Assembly: GCA_024641335.1 (NCBI GenBank)
Contig: JAHEDG010000013.1
Span: 1-64,000, forward strand
Length of the DNA: 64,000 bases
Source of the DNA: Candidatus Zixiibacteriota bacterium
Lineage (GTDB): Bacteria; Zixibacteria; MSB-5A5; UBA10806
Direction of reading: 5' to 3'
A program made the position numbers and the translations under genes. Below the pieces are notes generated by a model. The model saw only the letters and a list, made by a program, of their open reading frames with translations. It ran no database searches and was not told the DNA's origin. Of this stretch, positions 56,628 through 64,000 are shown piece by piece. The number at the start of each line of letters is the position of its first letter. The first letter of the stretch is position 1.

Positions 56628-57071
56628 CTACCAGCAGATGCAAACAGAAATTATACAAATAAACCAAAAGCTGACTATGCAAACACAGAAGCACCAACCG
56701 GTTTGATTAAATGTGGTTTTCGTTGTTTTACGCTCCTCCATTTTATGGTGATTGATATCGACACGGGCAGACGCCGCGGCTATTTTACCTCCTGACTCCG
56801 CAAAAGCTTGCCATTTCCCGTCGATGTTGCTAAGAAAAATATTGTATTTGCCCGGCGGCAATCCGGTTTCATCCCCCTCGGCTTCCGTATCAAGGACGCC
56901 CATAACTTGTCCATTCTCAAATTCATCGAGCGATTTCACTCGGCCCAAATCTGAGGGAACGAATTTTATATTCTTCCCATCTTTTTTAGCCTGCAGAGCT
57001 CGATCCTCCTGAAGTCTGATCCCTTTGGCTTTTTCAGCTATTTCTGTGCCGTTCGGTTTATCTTTTCGCAT
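56628..57071 (-). CDS. Hypothetical protein with Cys-rich hydrophobic tail
   Basis: GGGGGCGG precedes the ATG. The first 100 residues look like a real soluble domain (KFVPSDLGRVKSLDEF, GLPPGKYNIFLSNIDGKW, FAESGGKIAAASARVDI). The last 30 (FNQTGWCFCVCIVSFWFICI) are Cys-rich and hydrophobic, unlike the rest. The tail may be an artefact of a frameshift that has removed the true C-terminus. No family is recognised. Confidence 0.5.
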   Translation of the reverse strand: MRKDKPNGTEIAEKAKGIRLQEDRALQAKKDGKNIKFVPSDLGRVKSLDEFENGQVMGVLDTEAEGDETGLPPGKYNIFLSNIDGKWQAFAESGGKIAAASARVDINHHKMEERKTTKTTFNQTGWCFCVCIVSFWFICIISVCICW

Positions 57072-57538
57072 GTTTACCGCCCCCTGGACGCTTAATTTTG
57101 AAATAGAGTAAAAGATGAACCCTATTTGATAAAAACGCTAATATCAGCAATTAGTTCAAATAATTACCCCCTTTGTTTGAAGCATCTATATCGCGACCCC
57201 CACTCTGATGAATTTGATAAGGAATGCACGGATCTAATGAAAAAATACTAGTTGGTACTTCTCGTTCGCAATACGAAAAAAATACCCCGTTTTTGCGTAG
57301 ATAAGTATACGCACTAAGAACAATCAAGCCATTGACATGTGTTTATAGGTATGGCTTATATTCGCTCTCCTGTAATCTGCGGATATCTGCATACTGAATT
57401 AAATATGGGAATGAGAAACAACAACTGCACCACGTTAGAGTTGCCCAGGGATATGGATATGGTGATTCCGAAAGCTGAATTTATTTGGTGTAGTCTGTTG
57501 GCCGCAAGGGTTTGATTAATCAAACTCCTACGAAATAT
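57072..57538. other. Intergenic region with an isolated palindrome
   Basis: It contains the fourth dispersed palindrome (57504-57531) and an unassigned TTGACA at 57332. A 36-codon open frame near 57407 has no ribosome site. No RNA gene is recognised. Both flanking genes are on the minus strand. Confidence 0.45.
57504..57531. repeat. Dispersed 28-bp palindromic repeat, copy 4
   Basis: It reads GCAAGGGTTTGATT then AATCAAACTCCTAC. It ends 7 bp before the stop of the beta-helix gene. Confidence 0.72.
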
Positions 57539-59086
57539 TCATTTCAACAGCACCATCTTAACACTTTCCGATCGCGTCCCTGCCTCCAGCCGGGCGAAAT
57601 ATACACCCGACGGATAATCGTCGGCCTGCCAGGTGACGGTGTGATATCCGGCCGACAGATTTCCAGAGAATATTTCGGCCACCCTCTGGCCAAGGATATT
57701 ATAGATCTCGATTCGGACGTCGGATTGCTCCGGCAGGGCATAGCGGATGGTGGTAGAGGGGTTGAAAGGGTTGGGGTAGTTTTGGAGGAAAGTGAATTGG
57801 TGGGGGAGGTCTACAACGTAATCGTTGATATCGACCCTGACCGAATCTCCACCGCCGTACGCGCCCATGTCGCTGAGGATCGTACCGAGTCCCCAATCGC
57901 AATTTAGCAGGATATCTTCGATATCCGGCTGCCCGGCGTCAATGCAGGGGGAATCATAAGGATCGCCGCATTCAACGGACTTGAGATGGTAATCGCCGTT
58001 ATCAGGATCGCGGAAGAGGGGGTCGGCACTTATATTGCCGATTCCATTCCATATTGTATCTTGAATATCGCAGTAGGAAATAAGAGGTGCTCCGCTGAAT
58101 ATATATATTTCGTTTCCGGAATTCGCGCTATCCGCCCAAAATATGGTATTGACAATGACAGGGTTATCGCCGACACCATAAAATCCACCCCCTCTGTTAC
58201 CGGATAGATTCCATCCGATAATATTATTCTCGATCAAAGGCGAACTATCGAAGCAGAAAAATCCGCCTCCATTATTAGCCGCCGTATTTTCGATTATTAT
58301 GTTATATTTAATAATCGGAGCAGCCTCTTCACAATAAATTCCTCCACCGTAATTTGACGAAACGTTTCCAATAACATCATTATAAGATATCACAGAATTT
58401 GAATTTGAGCAGGTAATCCCGGCACCTATTTCGGCATGGTTTTCTATCAATGTATTATTGGTAAGAACAGGATATCCGTCTTCGCAATATATGCCGCCGC
58501 CCACATTCGCCGCCAGATTATTATCAAAGATATTATGCTTGACGATCGCACCGCCCGAAATACTGTAGATTCCTCCGCCATTATTGGCGGAGATGTTTCC
58601 ACTGAATATATTATTTTCAATCTTCGGATACGAATTTTCACAATATATGCCTCCTCCTTTCTCCGAAGCTGAATTATTGATAATATAATTGTCGCGGATC
58701 GTAGGATTGGATTCCAGACATGAAATCGCTCCTCCATTGTCATTTTGACCATTTCTAATCGTAAAACCCGTGATGATTGTAGTGCTGTCTTGAGATCCAT
58801 TAAAGAGTAAAACAGAGCCCGAATAATCTCCATCGATAATCGTCGTATACATATATGACGAATCACCGGTTAAGATAAAAAGCGATCCCAGAATTATATT
58901 GTGTTCATAAAAATCTATATTTTCATTATAGATGCCGGGTTGAACCAGTATTGTATCGCCAACGATACTCGAGTTTAGAGCCTGTTGAATAGTTGAATAG
59001 TCCGAAGGAACATTAATTATCCTGTTTTCATTTAAGGTTTCCTGCACACCGCCGAAAGCTCCGATATCAGCCCTGGGTGATCCCAA
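57539..59086 (-). CDS. Right-handed beta-helix protein with C-terminal sorting domain (N-terminus broken)
   Basis: The 515 codons encode a parallel beta-helix of about ten turns, with repeating NNGGGIYC-type motifs (GGGIYCENSYPKIENN, GGGIYSISGG, GGGIYCEDGYPVLTNN). The C-terminal domain starts LQNYPNPFNPSTTIRYALPE and ends VKMVLLK, the type A sorting form found in type IX-secreted proteins and in FlgD-like Ig domains. The start is not a true gene start: the frame continues upstream as CIDAGSPDYNDN without a signal peptide. It is the 3' part of a broken gene (see the pseudogene at 59087-59313). Confidence 0.85.
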   Translation of the reverse strand: MGSPRADIGAFGGVQETLNENRIINVPSDYSTIQQALNSSIVGDTILVQPGIYNENIDFYEHNIILGSLFILTGDSSYMYTTIIDGDYSGSVLLFNGSQDSTTIITGFTIRNGQNDNGGAISCLESNPTIRDNYIINNSASEKGGGIYCENSYPKIENNIFSGNISANNGGGIYSISGGAIVKHNIFDNNLAANVGGGIYCEDGYPVLTNNTLIENHAEIGAGITCSNSNSVISYNDVIGNVSSNYGGGIYCEEAAPIIKYNIIIENTAANNGGGFFCFDSSPLIENNIIGWNLSGNRGGGFYGVGDNPVIVNTIFWADSANSGNEIYIFSGAPLISYCDIQDTIWNGIGNISADPLFRDPDNGDYHLKSVECGDPYDSPCIDAGQPDIEDILLNCDWGLGTILSDMGAYGGGDSVRVDINDYVVDLPHQFTFLQNYPNPFNPSTTIRYALPEQSDVRIEIYNILGQRVAEIFSGNLSAGYHTVTWQADDYPSGVYFARLEAGTRSESVKMVLLK

Positions 59087-59313
59087 TCCCCACAGGCAGT
59101 CGAGAATGTTGTCGTTATAATCAGGGCTGCCCGCGTCGATACATTTTCGGCCCGGCTCATGGGCGGGGGAGGCGGATCTCCACCGGCAAGGAAGTTGCTT
59201 AAACAGTTTAAATCAGCTATATCGGGACCGTTGCCTTCAACATCAACATCCCCCGGTACATATTCGCAGTTTCCGGGTATGCAATGATCCTTCAAATCCT
59301 GTTTACAATTCAA
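59087..59313 (-). pseudogene. Frameshifted upstream part of the beta-helix gene, dockerin-like
   Basis: In the frame from 59313 the translation reads GDVDVEGNGPDIADLNCLSN then FLAGGDPPPPP, a dockerin-like repeat. It then runs out of phase within the downstream half, where the beta-helix frame resumes as PGRKCIDAGSPDYNDN. A frameshift or a deletion around 59160 must lie between. No signal peptide is present, so the original N-terminus is lost. Confidence 0.65.
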
Positions 59314-59447
59314 CGCCCTTCGCAGATTGTACCAGGTACAAAATGCCTGTGAGCGATCTTCTGCCCGTTGGCGTATATATAGAAATATTTCACTGATCCG
59401 TCGCCATAATACTCCGCTATCGGTTTAGATGTATTGTCCGGTGAAAA
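59310..59447 (-). pseudogene. Decayed fragment of a large secreted (possibly Rhs/YD-type) protein gene
   Basis: Translation of 46 codons gives PIAEYYGDGSVKYFYIYANG followed by QKIAH, bounded by stops on both sides. The YxYANGQ form recalls the end of YD-repeat or similar secreted proteins. It has no start or ribosome site. Its relation to the beta-helix gene is unknown. Confidence 0.35.
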
Positions 59448-59649
59448 TTACCCATAACCGCATAGGTGCACCTATTCTAATAAACTCGACAAATATAACA
59501 TTAAATCTAAGGGTACTTATTCGATTAGCAAGCCTATAACGGCCAAACAGGTAAGGCTCAATTTATCAATAATATGCCCAGTGATGGGTATTCTTAATAG
59601 CAGATCAAACCGTCGCCACGGCATAACTCATTTAGTTGTAGTCACTAAA

Positions 59650-59738
59650 CGGAGAGACTGGGATTCGAACCCAGGAGCCCCTTTTGGAGGCTACACACTT
59701 TCCAGGCGTGCTCCTTCGACCAACTCGGACATCTCTCC
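59650..59738 (-). tRNA. tRNA-Ser (anticodon GGA)
   Basis: The 89-nt cloverleaf has acceptor arms GGAGAGA/TCTCTCC, an anticodon loop CTGGAAA, a long variable arm typical of class II tRNAs, and TTCGAATC in the T loop. The discriminator base is G and CCA is not encoded. Confidence 0.97.
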
Positions 59739-59909
59739 GATAATTTGCGAATTCAGAATAATCTCATCGATCCCGCTTGTCAAGGCGTAGTTTATGGTTT
59801 GCCGGGCTGGCAAATTATGCGCTTCGAATCAGCCGCAAAACCGCCATAAATCGACCTTTCGTTCTGTGTCTTAAGGATATGCCCGATCTTGCGTTGCTGA
59901 ATTTTAAAA

Positions 59910-59982
59910 CGCCTCAGGCTGGACTCGAACCAACGACCCGCTGATTAACAGTCAGCTGCTCTACCAACTGAGCTACTGAGGC
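59910..59982 (-). tRNA. tRNA-Asn (anticodon GTT)
   Basis: The 73-nt cloverleaf has acceptor arms GCCTCAG/CTGAGGC, a D arm GCTCAGTTGGTAGAGC, an anticodon loop CTGTTAA, and GGTTCGAGTCC in the T arm. CCA is not encoded. Confidence 0.98.
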
Positions 59983-60091
59983 GTATCTACCATTTTCAAT
60001 TTCCCAACAACCCGCTGAGAGCCATTATCATATCGGCCTATCAAAATAGATTTTTATCGGATTTTGTCAAGATATTTGTAGAAAGGGGTCC

Positions 60092-60310
60092 TCATTCCAT
60101 CCAATCCTCCAAATCGACCCTCAAGCCGTCGACTATCCGATTGATATAATTGAAGTAAGCGATAACTTCCACAGCATAGGTTATACCCCGATAATCTGAA
60201 CCGAGATTCCTCGGCCTCCCGACAGGACACACCAATCGGGCCGAGTATCGGTCAATCCCGCTTTGTCCGTCCGAATGAGAAAACGACGAATGGCCGCATA
60301 TGACTTCACG
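60092..60310 (-). pseudogene. Remnant of an AhpD-like / carboxymuconolactone-decarboxylase-like gene
   Basis: Seventy-two codons preceded directly by a stop read VCPVGRPRNLGSDYRGITYA then VEVIAYFNYINRIVDGLRVD. The end (AYFNYINRIVDGLxVDLE) matches the C-terminus of AhpD-like peroxidase-related proteins. No start codon or N-terminal CxxC region is present in the open stretch, so I call it a remnant. Confidence 0.5.
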
Positions 60311-60445
60311 TTAGTATATTATCTGGTCAACTGATCGAAAAAGCGCTCTATTCGCTCTCTGTCCGAACGGCCGACAGGCCGTTTTATTTATAAGCCCGGC
60401 ATTTTATCCTTTGAGGCGGACTTTCCCGCTGATATATTCGATCCA

Positions 60446-61972
60446 ATGCTATTCCTAACTTCGATCTTGACAGCGTGGCTGCTCACAGGCTATACCGGCG
60501 GTTTTCGCCAGGGAGACTGGGTAACCTACACCGATTTTAGATACGTCACTTCGGTAACAATGGACCAGACCATAGTCTATTTCGGCACGACAGGAGGAGT
60601 TATTCGTTACGATCGATTCGCGGAGCAATGGCTGGAACCGTTAACAGTCACCGATGGTCTGCCGGTCGGCAGGATTAACAATATCGCCTATGATCCGGAT
60701 CGCGACCGTCTGTGGGTCGCCACCTCGGCGGGCAACGCTTATTACCAGCTGACTTTCGAGGAATGGTACGCCGGAGGAGAATTTCCGGCAGAATTTGCCC
60801 GCAACGATTTCAATCCGAGAAGTTACGATATCCTGACGACCGAATTCGGCTATTTCTATCAGAACGGTTATCTTCAGGATTTGGATCAACAGCAGTATCA
60901 GTTAACCAAAGGAATTGAAGACAATTTCGATCATCTGTATGTCGGTACCTGGGGACATGGCCCTGTCGTGATTAATACCCGGTTCAGGAGTTTGACAATG
61001 CTGCCGTATGGACCTTACAGCGGCAATATCACTACTGTAGTGAAAATCGGAGATGAGCTTTGGATGGGAGACGACGACGGCGACCTGTCGTCCGGCGCGA
61101 TTTCATCTTATGACACCCGTTCCGGCAGCTGGAGCTGGTTTCAGCCTCGTTATACCGACGGTCTGGCCTCGGCCAGGCTGAACATAGCCGCTGGAGATAT
61201 AGAAACGGTTTGGCTGGGAACCGAGTATGGAATCACTCGCTATGACAAAAACGATCGGAAATTTAAGACCTTCGCCGATAATTCATCCCTGCCCTCGGTG
61301 ATAGTAACCTCTCTGGCCATCAGCGGGTCGCAGGTCTTTGCCGGCACCCGAGCCGGTATCGGGTATTTCGATAAGACAAAAAATAGTGATCAGCGAAAAA
61401 ACAAATCAGATTCCAATTCGACCGCGGCGCCCGATAGCGTCGACAACGACGACTCCTCACGGGTTTTGGCCAAAAGCCGTTTCTTCGGATGGATCATCAA
61501 CGACCTGGAAATCATCGGAGATCATCTCTATGTAGCCTCTGACAGGGGCGCTCTCCGACGGCCGATTGACAACAATGGGAAATTCGAATTCCTCAATACT
61601 CCTGATAACACCCTTTCCACCGCAGTTATCAATATACGAGGAGCTGGAGACAGCCTGTATTTCGCCACTGATCGAGATATCGTGATTATCAACTCTCGAA
61701 CCGAGGAATCATCGACCGTCACAGACCCGTCATACTCCGACCGATGGAGGATCAGACGAATAGAAACGGACGGCGCGAATATCTGGGCCGCTACCGATAT
61801 CGGATTGTGGAAATACCGTATTCGCGATGGTTACACCCGGCTCTATACTATGGCTGACGGCATGATTTCCGATGATATACGATGTATTGTTATGGACGGC
61901 GATTATCTCTGGATTGCCACGCCGGGCGGTTTGATTCGCTTTTATTGGAACGATCCGGGACGGATTGACTGA
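60446..61972 (+). CDS. Secreted beta-propeller protein (Reg_prop-like repeats)
   Basis: The 508-residue protein has a short signal peptide and repeated propeller blades of the form VIRYDRFAEQWLEP then TDGLPVGRINNIAYD and LWVATSAG, as in the periplasmic sensor domains of hybrid two-component systems. No kinase domain follows. A Ser/Asp-rich low-complexity linker (KNSDQRKNKSDSN) lies near residue 320. Function unknown; it may bind polysaccharide. It begins 135 bp after the AhpD-like remnant. Confidence 0.75.
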   Translation: MLFLTSILTAWLLTGYTGGFRQGDWVTYTDFRYVTSVTMDQTIVYFGTTGGVIRYDRFAEQWLEPLTVTDGLPVGRINNIAYDPDRDRLWVATSAGNAYYQLTFEEWYAGGEFPAEFARNDFNPRSYDILTTEFGYFYQNGYLQDLDQQQYQLTKGIEDNFDHLYVGTWGHGPVVINTRFRSLTMLPYGPYSGNITTVVKIGDELWMGDDDGDLSSGAISSYDTRSGSWSWFQPRYTDGLASARLNIAAGDIETVWLGTEYGITRYDKNDRKFKTFADNSSLPSVIVTSLAISGSQVFAGTRAGIGYFDKTKNSDQRKNKSDSNSTAAPDSVDNDDSSRVLAKSRFFGWIINDLEIIGDHLYVASDRGALRRPIDNNGKFEFLNTPDNTLSTAVINIRGAGDSLYFATDRDIVIINSRTEESSTVTDPSYSDRWRIRRIETDGANIWAATDIGLWKYRIRDGYTRLYTMADGMISDDIRCIVMDGDYLWIATPGGLIRFYWNDPGRID

Positions 61973-62419
61973 AAACGAGCGGAGTATAGCGGGATCGTCG
62001 CTCCTCGCTTTATAACAGAATAACGTCGGGCCGCTAAAATTTTCGAGTCAGGCGCCGCATTCGCTGTGGCAACCGACCCGACACCGCGGGAAAATTACAG
62101 CTTGACCATACTAACCAACTATTGAGTATCTTCCCTTGACATCCGGTGTCGGCGGCATAGCAGTTATTCGAATATGATATTGGAGGGGTTTCCTTTAAGA
62201 AAACTACTAATAGACCTGTTCTTGGAATACTTTCAGACGAACCCGCCGATAAAGACGCGGCTGTACCGTGAGAAAATATCGGCAATATTACGGAATCCGA
62301 TCCGTGCCGATTTCTCCTGTTTCCCCCCTTGCAATCCCGGCCCGAAATCCGCATATTAGATCCGCGTGATTTTACCGGGAGCTTTTCCCGGATTACCCGG
62401 TCTTTTGTAAGGAGATATT
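61973..62419. other. Intergenic region upstream of hutH
   Basis: It contains a hairpin at 62375-62391 (CCGGGA/TCCCGG, 5-nt loop) 25 bp upstream of hutH, which may be part of its leader. An open frame at 62174-62359 has no supporting signal and is not called. No RNA gene is seen. Confidence 0.5.
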
Positions 62420-63952
62420 ATGACCGTTCAAATAGACGGACAATCGCTGACAATCGAGAAAGTAGAACAGATAGCTCGGCATAAGGCCGATGTCGCCTAC
62501 TCTTCGGACGCCAGGGCCAAAATCGACAGGTGCCGCGAGGTGGTGCAGAAGATGGTCGATTCGGGCAAAGCAATATACGGGGTGACCACCGGTATAGGCG
62601 AATTCGCCAAGATCAGGGTCAGCCCGGAGCAGGGAGAACTGCTCCAGAGAAATATTATCTATTCCCACGCCGCCGGCACCGGCGATCCTCAACCGGAGGA
62701 CGTGGTCCGCGGGGCGATGGCGCTACGGGCCAACGTGTTAGCCCGAGGTCATTCCGGAGTCCGCTACCAGACGGCCGAGATTTTCATCAAAATGCTCAAC
62801 GCAGGAATCACCCCGCTGGTCTTCGAGAAAGGTTCGGTGGGAACTTCAGGCGACCTCTCCCCCCTGTCGCAGTTGGCCGAGGTCTGTATCGGCGAAGGCA
62901 AGGCCTACTATAAAGGCGAGCTTCTGGACGGCGGCGAGGCATTGAAACGGGCCGGTATCGAGCCGATCCAACTTTCATTCAAGGAAGGCTTAGGGCTTAT
63001 CAACGGTTCGCAGATGGTCACTTCTGGCGCGGCCCTGCTTCTTTCCGACGCCCGTCGGCTTTTGAAGAACGCCTTCATCGCCTCGGCTATGAGTATTGAC
63101 GCTCTCAAGGGGGTGCCGAGCGCATACCACGAGCTTTTGCACGCTACCCGCCCGTACAAAGGACAGAACGCCTCCGCTTATAATCTGCGTAACCTGATGG
63201 TTGATTCCGAGATCATCGCCGAGAAATCGGATAAGGTACAGGACGGTTATTCCATGCGCTGTACCCCGCAGGTGCAGGGACCGTCCATCGATTGCTGGCA
63301 TTACGCCAAGGAGCAGGTGGAAATCGAAATGAACTCCACCGCCGATAATCCTCTTTTCTTCCCCGACGAAGATATTTATCTGGCCGGAGGCAACTTTCAC
63401 GGGCAGCCGGTCGGTATGGTAATCGATTTTCTCTGCATAGCCATGTCGGAAATCGCCAACTTATCGGAACGTCATACCAACAGACTCCTTAACCCCGTGC
63501 TTTCGGGGCTGCCGGATTTTCTGGTCGAAGGTCAGGGCCTGAATTCCGGGCTGATGGTTGCCCAGTATACCGCCGCCGCACTGGTTTCGGAAAACAAGGT
63601 ACTGTCTCACCCAGCCACAGTAGATTCGATTTCGGTGTCCGCCGATCAGGAAGATCATGTGGCTATGGCGCCGGTAGCTATCCGTAAATGTACCGAGATA
63701 TTGAAAAATGTCGGCGCCGTGCTGGCCATCGAAATGTACTGCGCGGCCCAGGCGTTTGATTTCAGAAAACCATCGAGACCGGGCAAAGGCGGACGGATAG
63801 CTTATGATATAATCCGCAGGCATGTGCCGTTTCTGGAAAAAGACCGGGTGTTGTATCCCGATATCAACAAGATCGCCGATCTGGTGAGAAGCAACGCCGT
63901 TGTCGACGCGGTGGAAAATGAACTGGGCGAATTGCCGCTGCGGTTGAGTTAG
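62420..63952 (+). CDS. hutH: Histidine ammonia-lyase (TSG-type MIO motif)
   Basis: The 510-residue protein is a full-length aromatic ammonia-lyase. The MIO cofactor segment is GSVGTSGDLSPLSQLA (Thr142-Ser143-Gly144) instead of the canonical ASG. The HAL-type His lies in IIYSHAAGTG, and YGVTTGIGEFA, NGSQMVTSGA and SADQEDHVAMAP match the active site. It should convert histidine to urocanate and ammonia. AAGGAG precedes the ATG. No other hut gene is visible before the right edge, so the pathway context is not shown. Confidence 0.92.
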   Translation: MTVQIDGQSLTIEKVEQIARHKADVAYSSDARAKIDRCREVVQKMVDSGKAIYGVTTGIGEFAKIRVSPEQGELLQRNIIYSHAAGTGDPQPEDVVRGAMALRANVLARGHSGVRYQTAEIFIKMLNAGITPLVFEKGSVGTSGDLSPLSQLAEVCIGEGKAYYKGELLDGGEALKRAGIEPIQLSFKEGLGLINGSQMVTSGAALLLSDARRLLKNAFIASAMSIDALKGVPSAYHELLHATRPYKGQNASAYNLRNLMVDSEIIAEKSDKVQDGYSMRCTPQVQGPSIDCWHYAKEQVEIEMNSTADNPLFFPDEDIYLAGGNFHGQPVGMVIDFLCIAMSEIANLSERHTNRLLNPVLSGLPDFLVEGQGLNSGLMVAQYTAAALVSENKVLSHPATVDSISVSADQEDHVAMAPVAIRKCTEILKNVGAVLAIEMYCAAQAFDFRKPSRPGKGGRIAYDIIRRHVPFLEKDRVLYPDINKIADLVRSNAVVDAVENELGELPLRLS

Positions 63953-64000
63953 GAGTTTTATCCGGAGGTAAGATTTTCGACCTCTCGCTAAGGACAGGGC

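Noticed and set aside
57407-57514. Short plus-strand frame of about 36 codons
   Set aside because: No ribosome site; it ends inside the dispersed palindrome, which explains the stop.
62174-62359. 61-codon frame upstream of hutH
   Set aside because: No good ribosome site and no recognisable motif; it ends 60 bp before hutH in a leader-like region.
63953-64000. Start of another gene after hutH (GGAGG at 63964)
   Set aside because: A ribosome-like site is present but no ATG, GTG or TTG lies at a suitable distance before the window ends.

Overview
The window looks like a chromosome segment of a Gram-negative bacterium of the FCB (Fibrobacteres-Chlorobi-Bacteroidetes) group. Candidate phylum Zixibacteria is my best guess, from general gene content and style rather than a database search. 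Pointers are many small outer-membrane beta-barrel proteins, a PorV/PorQ-like protein, a secreted beta-helix protein ending in a NYPNPFNPST-type C-terminal sorting domain, a Wzi-like barrel, frequent TTG/GTG starts, and about 50 percent GC.

Layout. 1-3.8 kb (minus): metal-efflux genes, namely a CusB-like adaptor cut by the left edge with repeated metal-binding modules, a CusC/TolC-like channel and a Cys-rich secreted protein. 4-8.2 kb: GT-C-type membrane protein, ridA, three envelope proteins. 8.2-16.5 kb: diverged PEP carboxykinase, small basic protein, hemerythrin, DUF6125-like protein, 2[4Fe-4S] ferredoxin (TTG start), ABC-F ATPase, M29 aminopeptidase, transglutaminase-like protein. 16.5-20.1 kb: coupled M16 peptidase pair and a CADD-family diiron protein. 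20.4-24 kb: flippase-like protein and dolichol-phosphate-mannose-synthase-like transferase, barrels, YcxB-like protein. 24.1-31.6 kb (minus): gyrA, a barrel, spoVG, ispE, Wzi-like barrel. 31.7-35.2 kb (minus): nucleotide-sugar genes (UDP-sugar dehydrogenase, GDP-deoxymannose reductase, gmd), probably for surface polysaccharide. 35.5-44.6 kb: DUF721 gene and gyrB, histidine kinase, creatininase-like protein, an unrecognised coupled pair, HAD phosphatase, methyltransferase, ychF.

44.7-46.6 kb is a low-GC two-gene cassette (HD phosphohydrolase plus YwgA-like protein) that looks acquired. 46.8-53.2 kb: lon, a small membrane protein, a GlcD-like oxidase, a secreted protein and an NfsA-like nitroreductase. 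53.3-57.5 kb is the most accessory part. It holds a REP-associated tyrosine transposase flanked by direct copies of a hairpin plus 27-bp tandem array, a dispersed 28-bp palindrome family, and a secreted protein with twelve G-x-D-x-Y repeats. 57.5-60.3 kb holds a broken beta-helix/dockerin gene, decayed gene fragments, tRNA-Ser(GGA) and tRNA-Asn(GTT). 60.4-64 kb: a secreted beta-propeller protein and a histidine ammonia-lyase with a TSG instead of ASG cofactor triad.

The best candidates for something undescribed are the transposase with its repeat arrays, the HD-YwgA cassette, the G-x-D-x-Y repeat protein and the metal-binding tail of the CusB-like adaptor. All functions are assigned by reading the translated sequences; no searches were run.
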